Below, piece after piece: positions 17,224 through 26,058 of a stretch of DNA of 64,000 bases. Every line of letters begins with the position of its first letter. The first letter of the stretch is position 1. Position numbers and translations under genes: made by a program. Under the pieces are notes generated by a model. That model saw only the letters and a program-made list of their open reading frames with translations, made no database searches and was not told the origin of the DNA. Source of the DNA: Flavobacterium tyrosinilyticum (GTDB lineage: Bacteria; Bacteroidota; Bacteroidia; Flavobacteriales; Flavobacteriaceae); the NCBI RefSeq assembly GCF_023656565.1, contig NZ_JAMOKG010000001.1, positions 68,456 through 132,455 of the forward strand. The letters run 5' to 3'.

Positions 17224-17922
17224 TTAAACAAATTCGGCTTCGAACAGCTCAGTTAAATGTTTGATGATTTTAGCTTTTACTTCTTCTTCATCTACTTTTT
17301 CTACTCCAAGTTCTACGTTTAAAGAAGTAACGCCTTTTCCACGAATTCCACACGGAATAATATTGTCAAAATATCCTAAATCGACATTTGCGTTTAAAGC
17401 AAATCCGTGCATGGTAACCCAGCGTGAGGCGCGAACGCCCATTGCACAGATTTTACGTGCAAACGGAGTTCCTGCACCAAGCCAGACTCCAGTTTCTCCT
17501 TCACTCCTGCCCGATTCTAATCCGTATTCTGCCAAAGTCAGAATTATGGATTCTTCTAACAAACGCAGGTATTTATGGATATCAGTAAAGAAGTTTTCTA
17601 AATCTAAAATCGGATAACCTACAATTTGTCCGGGTCCATGATAGGTAATATCTCCACCTCGGTTGATTTTATAAAAAGTCGCTCCTTTGGCTTCGAGCTG
17701 TTTTTCGTTTAATAATAAATTTTCAAGATCACCGCTTTTTCCTAAAGTATAAACATGAGGATGCTCAACAAAAAGCAAATAATTTGGCGTTGGCAGATCT
17801 AGTTCTTCTCTTCTGTTCTTTATTTTTAAATCTACTATATCTTTAAAGATTTCTTCTTGATATTCCCAAGTCGATTTATAATCTTTATTGCCCAGATCCT
17901 GAAGTTGGATTTTTTTGTTCAT
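17224..17922 (-). CDS. lipB: Octanoyl-[ACP]:protein N-octanoyltransferase
   Basis: 232 aa. First step of endogenous lipoate synthesis: moves octanoyl from acyl carrier protein to lipoyl domains of 2-oxoacid dehydrogenases and glycine cleavage H protein. The signature RGGDITYHGPGQIVGYPI (about 88-105), the conserved lysine in KICAMGVR (K157) and the acyl-thioester cysteine in IIPCGIRGKGVTS (C191) are all present, so the enzyme should be active. No lipA in the window. The gene follows two lipoprotein genes on the same strand, five bases after the nearer one, suggesting one transcript. Confidence 0.96.
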   Translation of the reverse strand: MNKKIQLQDLGNKDYKSTWEYQEEIFKDIVDLKIKNRREELDLPTPNYLLFVEHPHVYTLGKSGDLENLLLNEKQLEAKGATFYKINRGGDITYHGPGQIVGYPILDLENFFTDIHKYLRLLEESIILTLAEYGLESGRSEGETGVWLGAGTPFARKICAMGVRASRWVTMHGFALNANVDLGYFDNIIPCGIRGKGVTSLNVELGVEKVDEEEVKAKIIKHLTELFEAEFV

Positions 17923-17927
17923 TTTAA

Positions 17928-18671
17928 TTATTTTTCAAACTCAACATCAAAGTTCAGTTTGTCGGGATTCTCCATATAATCCGTAAAAGAGTATTGAATT
18001 GTAATCGATTTTCGATCGTCGCTAAACAAAGCTGTTGGGTTAGAGACTTTCTTTATTTTTTTTGGAAAATGATATTTTACAATATAGCTAGACGAAGCAA
18101 ACATCATTTTAGACATATCTCCAGCCGAATCTTTTGCCTTTGCTGCTTTTTTCTGCTCATCGACCACTGTTTTTCTTGTAAATTTCTTTCCGTCATACGT
18201 ATAACTTAATTTACTGCCATTATCTCCGAAACCGCTTCCCATAGGATTTGCGCCTCCTTCTAATTTTTGCAGTGTCCCTAATGTTTGCAAAATATCTTGA
18301 AGTTCGTTTACATTTTTAAAATCAGTCGACATGTTCATTAAAAACTGTTTTTTCTCCGAACTTATTTTTGTTGATACAATATAACTCTCCAGTTTTTTAA
18401 GTTGTTTTTGGGTTTCTGGCGACAACTTGGCAATACTGTCTTTTTTCTCTTCAAACACTTTTTTGAAAGTAAAAGTCGTATCAATATCTTTTTTGTTATC
18501 TCCCATTTGACCCGCAATCTGATCGCCAGCCATTTCCATTAAAGCAGAACCATCCATATCTACAGAGAATTTCCCAGTTCCGTTATCGTTTATGTAAATA
18601 TTCTCAGTGAAAGTACAGCTAGTTAAAGTCGCTATTAAAAAAGAAAAACTAAGTAGTTTATATAGTTTCAT
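17928..18671 (-). CDS. Lipoprotein, paralogue of the upstream gene
   Basis: 247 aa from the ATG at 18671; the open frame extends 16 codons further without signal-peptide character. Lipobox TSC gives lipidated C19. After it comes NIYINDNGTGKFSVDMDGSALM, closely paralleling the neighbouring lipoprotein's KMIMNEDGSGTFSYGFDMSPMY, and the C-terminal part also matches in layout (YHFPKKIKKVSNPTALFSDDRKS). No known domain recognised. It is the second of two tandem paralogues and ends five bases before lipB. Confidence 0.75.
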   Translation of the reverse strand: MKLYKLLSFSFLIATLTSCTFTENIYINDNGTGKFSVDMDGSALMEMAGDQIAGQMGDNKKDIDTTFTFKKVFEEKKDSIAKLSPETQKQLKKLESYIVSTKISSEKKQFLMNMSTDFKNVNELQDILQTLGTLQKLEGGANPMGSGFGDNGSKLSYTYDGKKFTRKTVVDEQKKAAKAKDSAGDMSKMMFASSSYIVKYHFPKKIKKVSNPTALFSDDRKSITIQYSFTDYMENPDKLNFDVEFEK

Positions 18672-18738
18672 TAATGTTCTATTTTTTATCAAAGATACAA
18701 AGACTATTTTTAAAAACACATTTTATCGAAAACCTCAA

Positions 18739-19542
18739 TTATTGCTCAAATTCTACTTTAAAACCAAAATCCACACTACTCTCCTGCATATTATCCAGAG
18801 GAACTTCTACAGTAAAACCTTTTCTGTCTTTTGTTAGTACTGCATTTTTAAGCGAAACTGTTTTAATCTTTTTGGGGAATTGATACTCAGCGGTATATTT
18901 ACATTCTTTCATCATTTCTTCCATTTTTTTAGAGAATGGATCGTCGCTTTTATCTTTCTTGTTTTCTTTTTTCTTTTTAACTTTTTTATCGTCTTTAGAA
19001 GGAGTAACCGTTTTAATGAAAACCTTACCATCATAAAAAATGGTAGTATTAGACTTTTCTTCTGGCTTTGGCGCAGCACTTAAAGCTCCTAATCTCTTTT
19101 TATCTGTCGCAGCCAGCGCTTCTAAACTTTCAGCAGGTGTTGCAATAGTTTTAAAATCTGTTCCACTAGGAAAATCAATTGCCATAGTATATTCAAATTG
19201 CTGTTTCTCGTCGTTTACTTTCATGCTAACTTTAAAATTCTCCAAAATTTTAAGTTTCTCTTTTTCTTTCTCCAGCATCTCGATTTTTTCTTTATCTGCA
19301 TCTGGTAATTTAGAAATACTGTCTCTTAACTTGTTAAGCATATCTTTGAAGGTAAAAGTAGTGTCTACTACTTTATTAACTTTAGTCGAGTCACTTTTTT
19401 TCATCCCCATTTTATACATCGGAGACATATCAAAACCGTACGAAAAAGTTCCAGATCCATCTTCGTTCATAATCATCTTTTCTTTAAGAATACAACTTGA
19501 CAGACATAACATTACAAAAAAGCAAAGTAGAGTTTTTTTCAT
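18739..19542 (-). CDS. Lipoprotein, tandem paralogue
   Basis: 267 aa. Signal peptide with lipobox SSC (C17). The body is highly charged, with a Lys/Asp-rich stretch (about residues 172-200, including KKKKENKKDKSDD) that the sister protein lacks. The shared frame is ENxxxNDxGxGxFSxxxDMS after the lipobox and YxFPKKIKxVSxxxALxxxDRKxxT near the end. I do not recognise the family or a function. Likely anchored in the periplasmic or surface leaflet and cotranscribed with the next two genes. Confidence 0.74.
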   Translation of the reverse strand: MKKTLLCFFVMLCLSSCILKEKMIMNEDGSGTFSYGFDMSPMYKMGMKKSDSTKVNKVVDTTFTFKDMLNKLRDSISKLPDADKEKIEMLEKEKEKLKILENFKVSMKVNDEKQQFEYTMAIDFPSGTDFKTIATPAESLEALAATDKKRLGALSAAPKPEEKSNTTIFYDGKVFIKTVTPSKDDKKVKKKKENKKDKSDDPFSKKMEEMMKECKYTAEYQFPKKIKTVSLKNAVLTKDRKGFTVEVPLDNMQESSVDFGFKVEFEQ

Positions 19543-19835
19543 TTTTTTAGATTTAGGTTGTACAGGCGAAGATACTTTCTTTTAATAATTATTTGATTGT
19601 AATCTAAAACAACTTCAAATTTGTCTTTTAAGGATTCATATAAACAACTAATAATCAATCATTAAGATCAAAACTGATTTTATACTTCTTAGAAATGAAT
19701 TCAGTACAACAGCCATCAATGCAGACTAAAGATGATTGAAACCCAATAAATTGATGTCACAAAAAATCTAAAATCTGCATTCTAAAATCTGCATTCTTTT
19801 CTTTATCTTTGCACACTTAAAAAAATAAAGCAAAA
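19543..19835. other. Divergent intergenic region upstream of lysS
   Basis: 293 bases without an ORF. Near the lysS end there is a short direct repeat, AAAATCTGCATTCT, present in two adjacent copies between about 19768 and 19799. TATCTTTG (19804-19811) is a -7-type element 24 bases before lysS, without a clear TTG partner. Confidence 0.5.
19804..19811 (+). promoter_or_regulatory. -7 element for lysS
   Basis: TATCTTTG, matching TAnnTTTG, 24 bases before the lysS ATG. The -33 half is not recognisable; the region is occupied by the AAAATCTGCATTCT direct repeat. Confidence 0.45.
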
Positions 19836-21536
19836 ATGGCATTATCAGAACAAGAAATCATCAGAAGAGAAAAACTTCAAAACTTACGCAACTTAGGAAT
19901 CAATCCTTATCCAGCTAATCTTTTTCCTGTAAATCATACATCTAAGCAGATAAAGGAATCATTTGAAGAGGGTAAGAAGGTTATCGTTGCGGGTCGTTTG
20001 ATGAGTGTTCGTGATCAAGGTAAAGCTTGTTTTGCTGAGTTGCAAGATAGCGAAGGACGTATTCAATTGTACGTAAATCGCGATGTTTTGTGTGAAGGTG
20101 ATGATAAAACTTTGTACAATCAAGTATTCAAAAAATTAACCGATTTAGGTGATTTTATTGGTATTGAAGGTGAATTGTTTACTACACAAGTTGGTGCAAA
20201 ATGTATTCGTGTTTCTGGTTTTACTTTCTTGAGTAAAACTTTGCGCCCGCTTCCGTTGCCAAAAGTTGACGAAGAAGGAAATGTTCACGACGCATTTAAT
20301 GACGCTGAATTACGTTATAGAATGCGTTATGTAGATTTAACTGTAAATCCACAAGTTAAAGAAACGTTCATCAAACGTACTAAATTGTTCAGTGCGATGC
20401 GTGGTTATTTTAACGATGCAGGATATTTGGAAGTTGACACTCCGGTTTTACAATCCATTCCTGGTGGTGCTTCGGCGAGACCATTTATTACACACCATAA
20501 TTCGCTTGATATTCCGCTTTACATGCGTATTGCAAATGAGTTATACTTAAAAAGATTAATTGTTGGTGGATTTGAAGGTGTTTATGAGTTCTCTAGAAAC
20601 TTCCGTAACGAAGGTATGGACAGAACGCATAACCCTGAGTTTACTGCAATGGAAATATATGTAGCTTACAAAGACTACAACTGGATGATGGAGTTTGCTG
20701 AAGGCTTATTAGAGCATTGTGCGATTGCTGTAAATGGTACAAGCGAAGTTACTTTTGGTGAGCACAAAATCAACTTTAAAGCGCCTTATGCACGCGTTAC
20801 CATGACAGATTCTATCAAACATTTTACAGGTTTTGATATCTCTGGAAAAACAGAACAAGAATTGTTTGAAGCAGCACGCGGAATGGGAATCGAGGTTGAC
20901 GAAACAATGGGTAAAGGAAAATTAATTGATGAGATTTTTGGAGCTAAATGTGAAGGAAATTATATTCAGCCAACTTTCATTACTGATTATCCAAAAGAAA
21001 TGTCTCCGCTTTGTAAAGAGCACCGCGATAATCCAGATTTGACGGAGCGTTTTGAATTAATGGTTTGCGGAAAAGAAATCGCAAATGCATATTCTGAATT
21101 AAATGATCCTATTGATCAAAGAGAGCGTTTTGAAGATCAAATGCGTTTGGCTGCAAAAGGTGATGATGAAGCAAACGGAATTATCGACGAAGATTTCTTA
21201 AGAGCGCTTGAATACGGTATGCCTCCTACTTCTGGAATGGGAATTGGAATGGACCGTTTGATTATGTATTTAACAAATAACGCTTCTATTCAGGAAGTTT
21301 TATTGTTCCCTCAAATGCGTCCTGAGAAAAAACAACTAATTGAACTTTCTGATGAAGAAAAATTCATTGTAGATTTATTGAAAGGAAATGATAATAAAAT
21401 GGATCTTCAGCAATTAAAAATTACTGCAAATTTAAGTGGTAAAAAATGGGATGCATCTATGAAAAACTTATCTAAACACGGTTTGACTAAAGTTGCTGTT
21501 GAAGGTGAATTTAAATTTGTAGAATTGGTGGGGTAA
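19836..21536 (+). CDS. lysS: Lysine--tRNA ligase, class II
   Basis: 566 aa, about 60 residues longer than E. coli LysS at the C-terminus. An N-terminal OB-fold anticodon-binding domain (about 50-150) is followed by the class II catalytic core: motif 1 near residue 190, motif 2 FRNEGMDRTHNPEFTAMEIY near 258-277, motif 3 GMGIGMDRLIMYL near 468. The extra tail (about 490-566, with DNKMDLQQLKITANLSGKKWDASM) resembles a small helical appendix seen in some Bacteroidota LysRS. It charges tRNA-Lys in the cytoplasm. Confidence 0.97.
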   Translation: MALSEQEIIRREKLQNLRNLGINPYPANLFPVNHTSKQIKESFEEGKKVIVAGRLMSVRDQGKACFAELQDSEGRIQLYVNRDVLCEGDDKTLYNQVFKKLTDLGDFIGIEGELFTTQVGAKCIRVSGFTFLSKTLRPLPLPKVDEEGNVHDAFNDAELRYRMRYVDLTVNPQVKETFIKRTKLFSAMRGYFNDAGYLEVDTPVLQSIPGGASARPFITHHNSLDIPLYMRIANELYLKRLIVGGFEGVYEFSRNFRNEGMDRTHNPEFTAMEIYVAYKDYNWMMEFAEGLLEHCAIAVNGTSEVTFGEHKINFKAPYARVTMTDSIKHFTGFDISGKTEQELFEAARGMGIEVDETMGKGKLIDEIFGAKCEGNYIQPTFITDYPKEMSPLCKEHRDNPDLTERFELMVCGKEIANAYSELNDPIDQRERFEDQMRLAAKGDDEANGIIDEDFLRALEYGMPPTSGMGIGMDRLIMYLTNNASIQEVLLFPQMRPEKKQLIELSDEEKFIVDLLKGNDNKMDLQQLKITANLSGKKWDASMKNLSKHGLTKVAVEGEFKFVELVG

Positions 21537-21583
21537 ATTCCAAAATTAAAATTCCAAATTCCAAGTTGGATTTTATAATATTC

Positions 21584-21626
21584 AAACCCGACAGGTTTTA
21601 AAAACCTGTCGGGTTTCTTTTTTTAA
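21584..21626 (+). terminator. lysS terminator, part of a dispersed hairpin element
   Basis: AAACCCGACAGGTTTT (21584-21599), one-base centre, AAAACCTGTCGGGTTT (21601-21616), then CTTTTTTTT. The 16-bp stem is perfect. The same hairpin with a similar 5' flank recurs at 26021-26052, so this is both terminator and repeat. Confidence 0.9.
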
Positions 21627-21806
21627 AGGAATACTTCTTCCTATCACCATTTAAAACAAAAATCAAAACTTATTTTTAAAAAACTGAAAAACAACACTTT
21701 ACTTTTTCTAAATTGTTTTACAAGAAAATACTTTCACAAGACTTGCTATACCACTAAAAAACAAAACAAAATTTGGTTAGCACTGAATATGCAATTGATT
21801 TTGTTT

Positions 21807-21840
21807 TTGCTTTTTTTTAGCAAACAAATTACTACATTTG
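21807..21840 (+). promoter_or_regulatory. Promoter of the trypsin-like protease gene
   Basis: TTG (21807-21809), 23-base spacer, TACATTTG (21833-21840). It predicts transcription starting close to 21847, immediately before the palindrome at 21851. Confidence 0.6.
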
Positions 21841-21850
21841 AAGAAAAAAT

Positions 21851-21879
21851 AGACTTTATATAAAGTCTATTTTTTTTTA
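21851..21879 (+). promoter_or_regulatory. Palindrome plus T run in the protease leader (possible attenuator)
   Basis: AGACTTTATATAAAGTCT (21851-21868) is a perfect 18-base palindrome that can fold into a 7-bp stem with a four-base loop, followed by A and nine or more T. It lies within about 10 bases of the predicted transcription start and 53 bases before the ATG. It could be a terminator-like attenuator, a 5' protective hairpin, or an operator. Confidence 0.45.
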
Positions 21880-21921
21880 ACCCAAACCCATTCAATTAAC
21901 ATTTTTCAACCAATCCTTTAA

Positions 21922-23067
21922 ATGAAAATTAGAAAAATCGCCCCAAACGAAGACTTAGAAACAACAGTCAACAAAAAAAGAAATCGTTACAAAATTGCTA
22001 TCATCGCTGCTATCTTTATTTCAGCTGCAGGATTTTTAGGATTTAAATATTTTACGCCTAAAAAAGAAGCTGTTTGTTTAGGTACAGATACCAAAATCTA
22101 TGATACCTACAAAAACGCCGTTGTACTTGTAAAGCATAAATATGGCTATTTTGCTAAAATTAATGGAAAAGAAATTCCGCTTAATGTTGAGGATGCTAAG
22201 GACGAAACCATTTACGGAACAGGCTTTTTTGTAGATACAGAAGGAGACATGATTACCAATAGACATGTTTTACAGCCATGGAATTCAACTGAAGAAGAAA
22301 GTGAGAAAGTAAATACTACTATTCGAAATCTGAGAATGAAGATTGCTTCTATCCTTACTACCGATGTTTCTGAGGAGGATTATGAAAGTTTTATTAGCAA
22401 CAACTGGTCACATGCTTCTGTCTCGTATGATGAAGGTGAAGGAGAGGGAGAATATGAAGAATCGAGCGAAGAGACTAGTGAGTCAGCGGGTGAAGAATTT
22501 GTTAGTTCTAATGAAACAGAAACAGATACATCGCAAGTATCAACTGATATCGCAGCATCTATTCCAGTAAAAGAATATGTTTCTGCAGAAAATATTGAAG
22601 TATATGTAAAAACAGTAGACATTCAAGTTGCACTTCATAATTCTGATAGCGAATGGATTAATTGTGAAATGAAAAAAGTTTCAGATGACAGCAATATTGA
22701 TTTAGGTATTTTGCAAGTAGCTGATCATAAAACTCCTCAAACCGTTACCAATATTATAAGTCTTGATAATATTGTTGACAATGATACTTCTCTAGCTCCA
22801 GGGCAAAAAGCGATAATGGTGGGCTATCCGATGGGAATAGATTTGGCACAGACCAATTCTGGTATAAAAGTACAGCTTTACAATGGTCAAATAAGTAAAG
22901 AATCTGATGGCAACAAAATTCAATACAGTATAACTTCTACACATGGTGCTAGTGGTTCACCTGTTTTTAATGAATGTGGCCAGCTTATTGCAGTTAATTT
23001 CAGTGGATTCGATCAGGTGCAGGGTTTCAACTTTGGAATTGTAGCTAAGCATATTCAAGCGCTCTAA
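21922..23067 (+). CDS. Membrane-anchored trypsin-like serine protease
   Basis: 381 aa. A basic N-terminus and one membrane helix (about residues 24-42) place the rest in the periplasm. The protease fold follows with a complete triad: H115 in MITNRHVL, D260 in SNIDLGILQV, and S344 in THGASGSPVF. It resembles S1C/trypsin-like 'serine protease' domains but has no PDZ domain. Between His and Asp there is a long acidic, Ser/Glu-rich insertion (about 168-205, e.g. DEGEGEGEYEESSEET). The next gene, 82 bases downstream, encodes a VIT/vWA protein; the two are probably cotranscribed and may act together. Substrate unknown. Confidence 0.84.
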   Translation: MKIRKIAPNEDLETTVNKKRNRYKIAIIAAIFISAAGFLGFKYFTPKKEAVCLGTDTKIYDTYKNAVVLVKHKYGYFAKINGKEIPLNVEDAKDETIYGTGFFVDTEGDMITNRHVLQPWNSTEEESEKVNTTIRNLRMKIASILTTDVSEEDYESFISNNWSHASVSYDEGEGEGEYEESSEETSESAGEEFVSSNETETDTSQVSTDIAASIPVKEYVSAENIEVYVKTVDIQVALHNSDSEWINCEMKKVSDDSNIDLGILQVADHKTPQTVTNIISLDNIVDNDTSLAPGQKAIMVGYPMGIDLAQTNSGIKVQLYNGQISKESDGNKIQYSITSTHGASGSPVFNECGQLIAVNFSGFDQVQGFNFGIVAKHIQAL

Positions 23068-23149
23068 TTTGGGAAAATCCAAAAAAAAGACACTTAAATC
23101 TAATCGGGTTTTCACATTTCCAATCAAATAAAAATCGACTTAATCAATT

Positions 23150-25957
23150 ATGAATAAATTTTTTAGCATCTGTGCACTACTGTTCTGTTGTGCCGCTTTT
23201 TCACAGATTCCAACTCTGGATGTCGAAAATCAGAAAAAAAATTCGGTAATCTTACAGGAGGTAAAAATTGAAACCAAAATTCTAGGAAATCTTGCTTCAA
23301 CTACAGCTACTTATACATTTTACAATCCTGGCGACAGAATTTTAGAAGGAAATTTTACCCTTCCGTTGCCAGAAGGAGTAAGCGTGAGTGGTTATGCTTT
23401 GGACATTAATGGAAGCTTAAGAGATGCCGTTCCTGTTCCAAAAGAACGAGCTAAAGAAGTATTTGAAAGTATTGAAAAAAGAAATGTAGATCCAGGGATT
23501 ATTGAAAAAGTAGCCGGAAACAATTTCAGAACCAGAATTTATCCCATTACAGCTAGAGGCAGCAGATTTATTAGAATTACGTACAATCAGGAATTGAAAA
23601 ATTCGGCTACTGATTATCAGTATTTTTTAAGTTTTGCCAATGCAGTTAATATCCCAAAATTCAATCTGAAAGTATTAGTTAATGAAAGTCTGAGCACTCC
23701 TAAAATTACGGAAAATCCAGATGGAAGTTTTACTTTTCAGAAAAAAGGGAATCAATGGGTTGCTGAAATTAATAAAGTAAATTTTACGCCAAATGAAAGC
23801 CTTAAAATCGCTATTCCAAAAGTAAACGAATCGTCAAATGTGATGCTTCAAAAAGCTTCTGACGATAAATCTTATTTTGCGGCAAGTGTTGCGATGAATT
23901 TCCCTGTAAAGGAAAAAGCAAAATCTCAAAAAATTGCTATTATTTGGGATAATTCATTTAGCGGATCAAAAAGAGATCGTCAAAAAGAACTGGACTTTCT
24001 TAATGCGTATTTTTCAGACAACAAGAATGTTGCAGTCTCTTTTGTCCTTTTAAATAATATCCTTGAAAAAACAGAAGAATTTACTGTTTCTGGAGGAAAC
24101 TGGAATGCCTTAAAAGACAGAATTCTTAATCTGAAATATGATGGCGGAACTGACTTTAGTGCTTTAAAAGAAATTTCATCAATAGACGAATATCTTTTAT
24201 TTTCTGACGGAATTTCTAATTTTGGCGATTTAACTTTAAAATTCAAAAAACCGGTCAACACTATAACGAGCACACCAACTTCTGATTTTAATCTGCTGAA
24301 ACTTTTAGCATCGCAATCTGGAGGAAATTTTATCAATCTTAACGAATTAGATACGCAATCTGCTCTTAAAACATATAAAAGGCTTCCTATTGTATTTTTA
24401 GGCTTTAAAGAAACAAATACGCTTCAAGAATTGTTCCCCAATGTTGGAACCGCAGTAAACGAACCAGTGAACATATTTGGAATTTCATCTTCAAACTTGA
24501 ATAAACTTACTGCTGTTTTCTCAGTAGGAGATAAGAAATTTGAAGTGCCTGTAGATTTTACTAACGCTGTACAAGTAGATAATTGGCCTCTTGCACAATT
24601 TTGGGCGCAAAGAAAAATTAATGATTTGGAACTTAATTCAACACAAAACAGCGATGAAATTAGAAATCTGAGCGAACAGTTTGGGGTTGTAAGCAAGAAC
24701 ACCAGTCTTATCGTATTGGAAGATGTTAATGATTATGTGCGTTTTGGCATCACACCTCCACAAGAATTATTACCAGAATACAACAAAATCGTTTCGCAAA
24801 ACAAAAAACAAATTTTAGAAAAAAGAAGAAATCTTCTATCTAAAGCTTTTGATAAAACACGAGAATTGACAACTTGGTGGAACAGTGAATTTAAGCCTAC
24901 AGAAAAAAAACAGTATCCTACCATTTCTAAGCAGTCACAAAAATTGTCGTCGGCAGAAGAAAGTGTTGTTAGCGATAATGCTGTATATTCTGCCGAAAGT
25001 AGAGCAGGCGATAAAAAAACAGCTACAGGTAAAATAACTTTGGTAGATGTAGAAAGCACTCAAGAGTATATGAAAGATTTTCAATCTTTACAGTCTCCTG
25101 AATTGATTTATCAGAAATATCTTGAAAATCGTCCGAAATATGAGAAACAGGTAACCTATTATTTTGATGTTTCTAAACTCCTATTCAAAAAAGGAGACAA
25201 AGCACTTTCTCTAAAGGTTTTAAGCACATTAGCAGAACTTGATTTGGAAAACGAAGAATTGTACAAAACGATCTCTTACTTATTGAAACAAAGAGGTAAT
25301 TATGAAAAAGAATTGTGGATTACCCAAAAGATTCTAGAATGGAGACCATTTGACCCTCAAAGTCATAGAGATTATGCATTGGCCTTGGTAGACAATAAAA
25401 AACCTCAAGAAGCTCTTAATATCTATAAAGGCATGCTGTATCAGGAATATACCGATGAGATTTCTGTGAGAGATAATGGTATTGAAGAAATCTTGATTAT
25501 GGAAATCAATAATATTTTGAGCCAAAACAAAAATGTTGATGCAAGCAAAGTTGATGATCGTCTAAAAGCAAATCTTCCAGTAGACATTCGTATTGTTATT
25601 AACTGGAATAAAGACAATACAGATATAGATCTTTGGGTTACAGATCCAAGAGGAGAAGATTGTTCGTACTCGCATAAATCTACAGAAATAGGAGGACGAT
25701 TAAGCAACGATTTCACTCAAGGTTTTGGTCCTGAACAATTTTTACTTAAAAAAGCAATTAAAGGGAAATATAAAATCAAGACGAATTTCTTCGGTGAGAG
25801 GCAAAATATTCTTTCTGGACCAACCACTGTAATGGCAGAAGTTTACCTTTACTATTCTGATGGTAGACAGGAACGAAAAATTGCTGTTTTCCAGAGTCAA
25901 AAAGAAAACAAACGCGAAAGTGATAGTAAAATTCTAATTGGAGAATTTGAATTTTAG
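23150..25957 (+). CDS. Secreted VIT / vWA / TPR / DUF2135 multidomain protein
   Basis: 935 aa with a signal peptide (MNKFFSICALLFCCAAFSQ). Domain order: VIT (vault/inter-alpha-trypsin) domain, about 25-155, with NPGDRILEGNFTLPLPEG; vWA domain, about 258-400, with an intact metal site (D267-x-S269-x-S271, T334 in GGTD, D353 in FSDG); a linker; TPR-like helices about 660-790; and a C-terminal DUF2135 domain, about 820-920 (IVINWNKDNTDIDLWVTDP). VIT-vWA pairs are protein-protein binding modules with metal-dependent ligand binding; a catalytic domain is not visible. Exported, possibly periplasmic. It follows a trypsin-like protease gene, echoing the inter-alpha-trypsin inhibitor theme, though a functional link is inference. 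Confidence 0.85.
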   Translation: MNKFFSICALLFCCAAFSQIPTLDVENQKKNSVILQEVKIETKILGNLASTTATYTFYNPGDRILEGNFTLPLPEGVSVSGYALDINGSLRDAVPVPKERAKEVFESIEKRNVDPGIIEKVAGNNFRTRIYPITARGSRFIRITYNQELKNSATDYQYFLSFANAVNIPKFNLKVLVNESLSTPKITENPDGSFTFQKKGNQWVAEINKVNFTPNESLKIAIPKVNESSNVMLQKASDDKSYFAASVAMNFPVKEKAKSQKIAIIWDNSFSGSKRDRQKELDFLNAYFSDNKNVAVSFVLLNNILEKTEEFTVSGGNWNALKDRILNLKYDGGTDFSALKEISSIDEYLLFSDGISNFGDLTLKFKKPVNTITSTPTSDFNLLKLLASQSGGNFINLNELDTQSALKTYKRLPIVFLGFKETNTLQELFPNVGTAVNEPVNIFGISSSNLNKLTAVFSVGDKKFEVPVDFTNAVQVDNWPLAQFWAQRKINDLELNSTQNSDEIRNLSEQFGVVSKNTSLIVLEDVNDYVRFGITPPQELLPEYNKIVSQNKKQILEKRRNLLSKAFDKTRELTTWWNSEFKPTEKKQYPTISKQSQKLSSAEESVVSDNAVYSAESRAGDKKTATGKITLVDVESTQEYMKDFQSLQSPELIYQKYLENRPKYEKQVTYYFDVSKLLFKKGDKALSLKVLSTLAELDLENEELYKTISYLLKQRGNYEKELWITQKILEWRPFDPQSHRDYALALVDNKKPQEALNIYKGMLYQEYTDEISVRDNGIEEILIMEINNILSQNKNVDASKVDDRLKANLPVDIRIVINWNKDNTDIDLWVTDPRGEDCSYSHKSTEIGGRLSNDFTQGFGPEQFLLKKAIKGKYKIKTNFFGERQNILSGPTTVMAEVYLYYSDGRQERKIAVFQSQKENKRESDSKILIGEFEF

Positions 25958-26020
25958 AAAAATATATAAAATCCAAGATTTAAAAATTCCAAACTCCAAA
26001 ATTAGGATTTATAATATTTC

Positions 26021-26058
26021 AAACCTGACAGATTTCAAAATCTGTCGGGTTTTTTATT
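26021..26058. terminator. Bidirectional terminator, second copy of the dispersed hairpin
   Basis: AAACCTGACAGATTT (26021-26035), CA, AAATCTGTCGGGTTT (26038-26052), with one G-U type mismatch, followed by TTTTATTTT. It lies between convergent genes and is a diverged copy of the hairpin at 21584-21616. Confidence 0.87.

Larger units (their letters stand above)
21537..21921. other. 385-base intergenic region with repeat element, promoter and palindrome
   Basis: From left to right: a repeat element ending in a hairpin terminator (21541-21626), an AT-rich stretch with nothing recognised, a promoter (21807-21840), and a palindrome with a T run (21851-21879) in the transcribed leader of the protease gene. 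No small ORF recognised. Confidence 0.6.
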
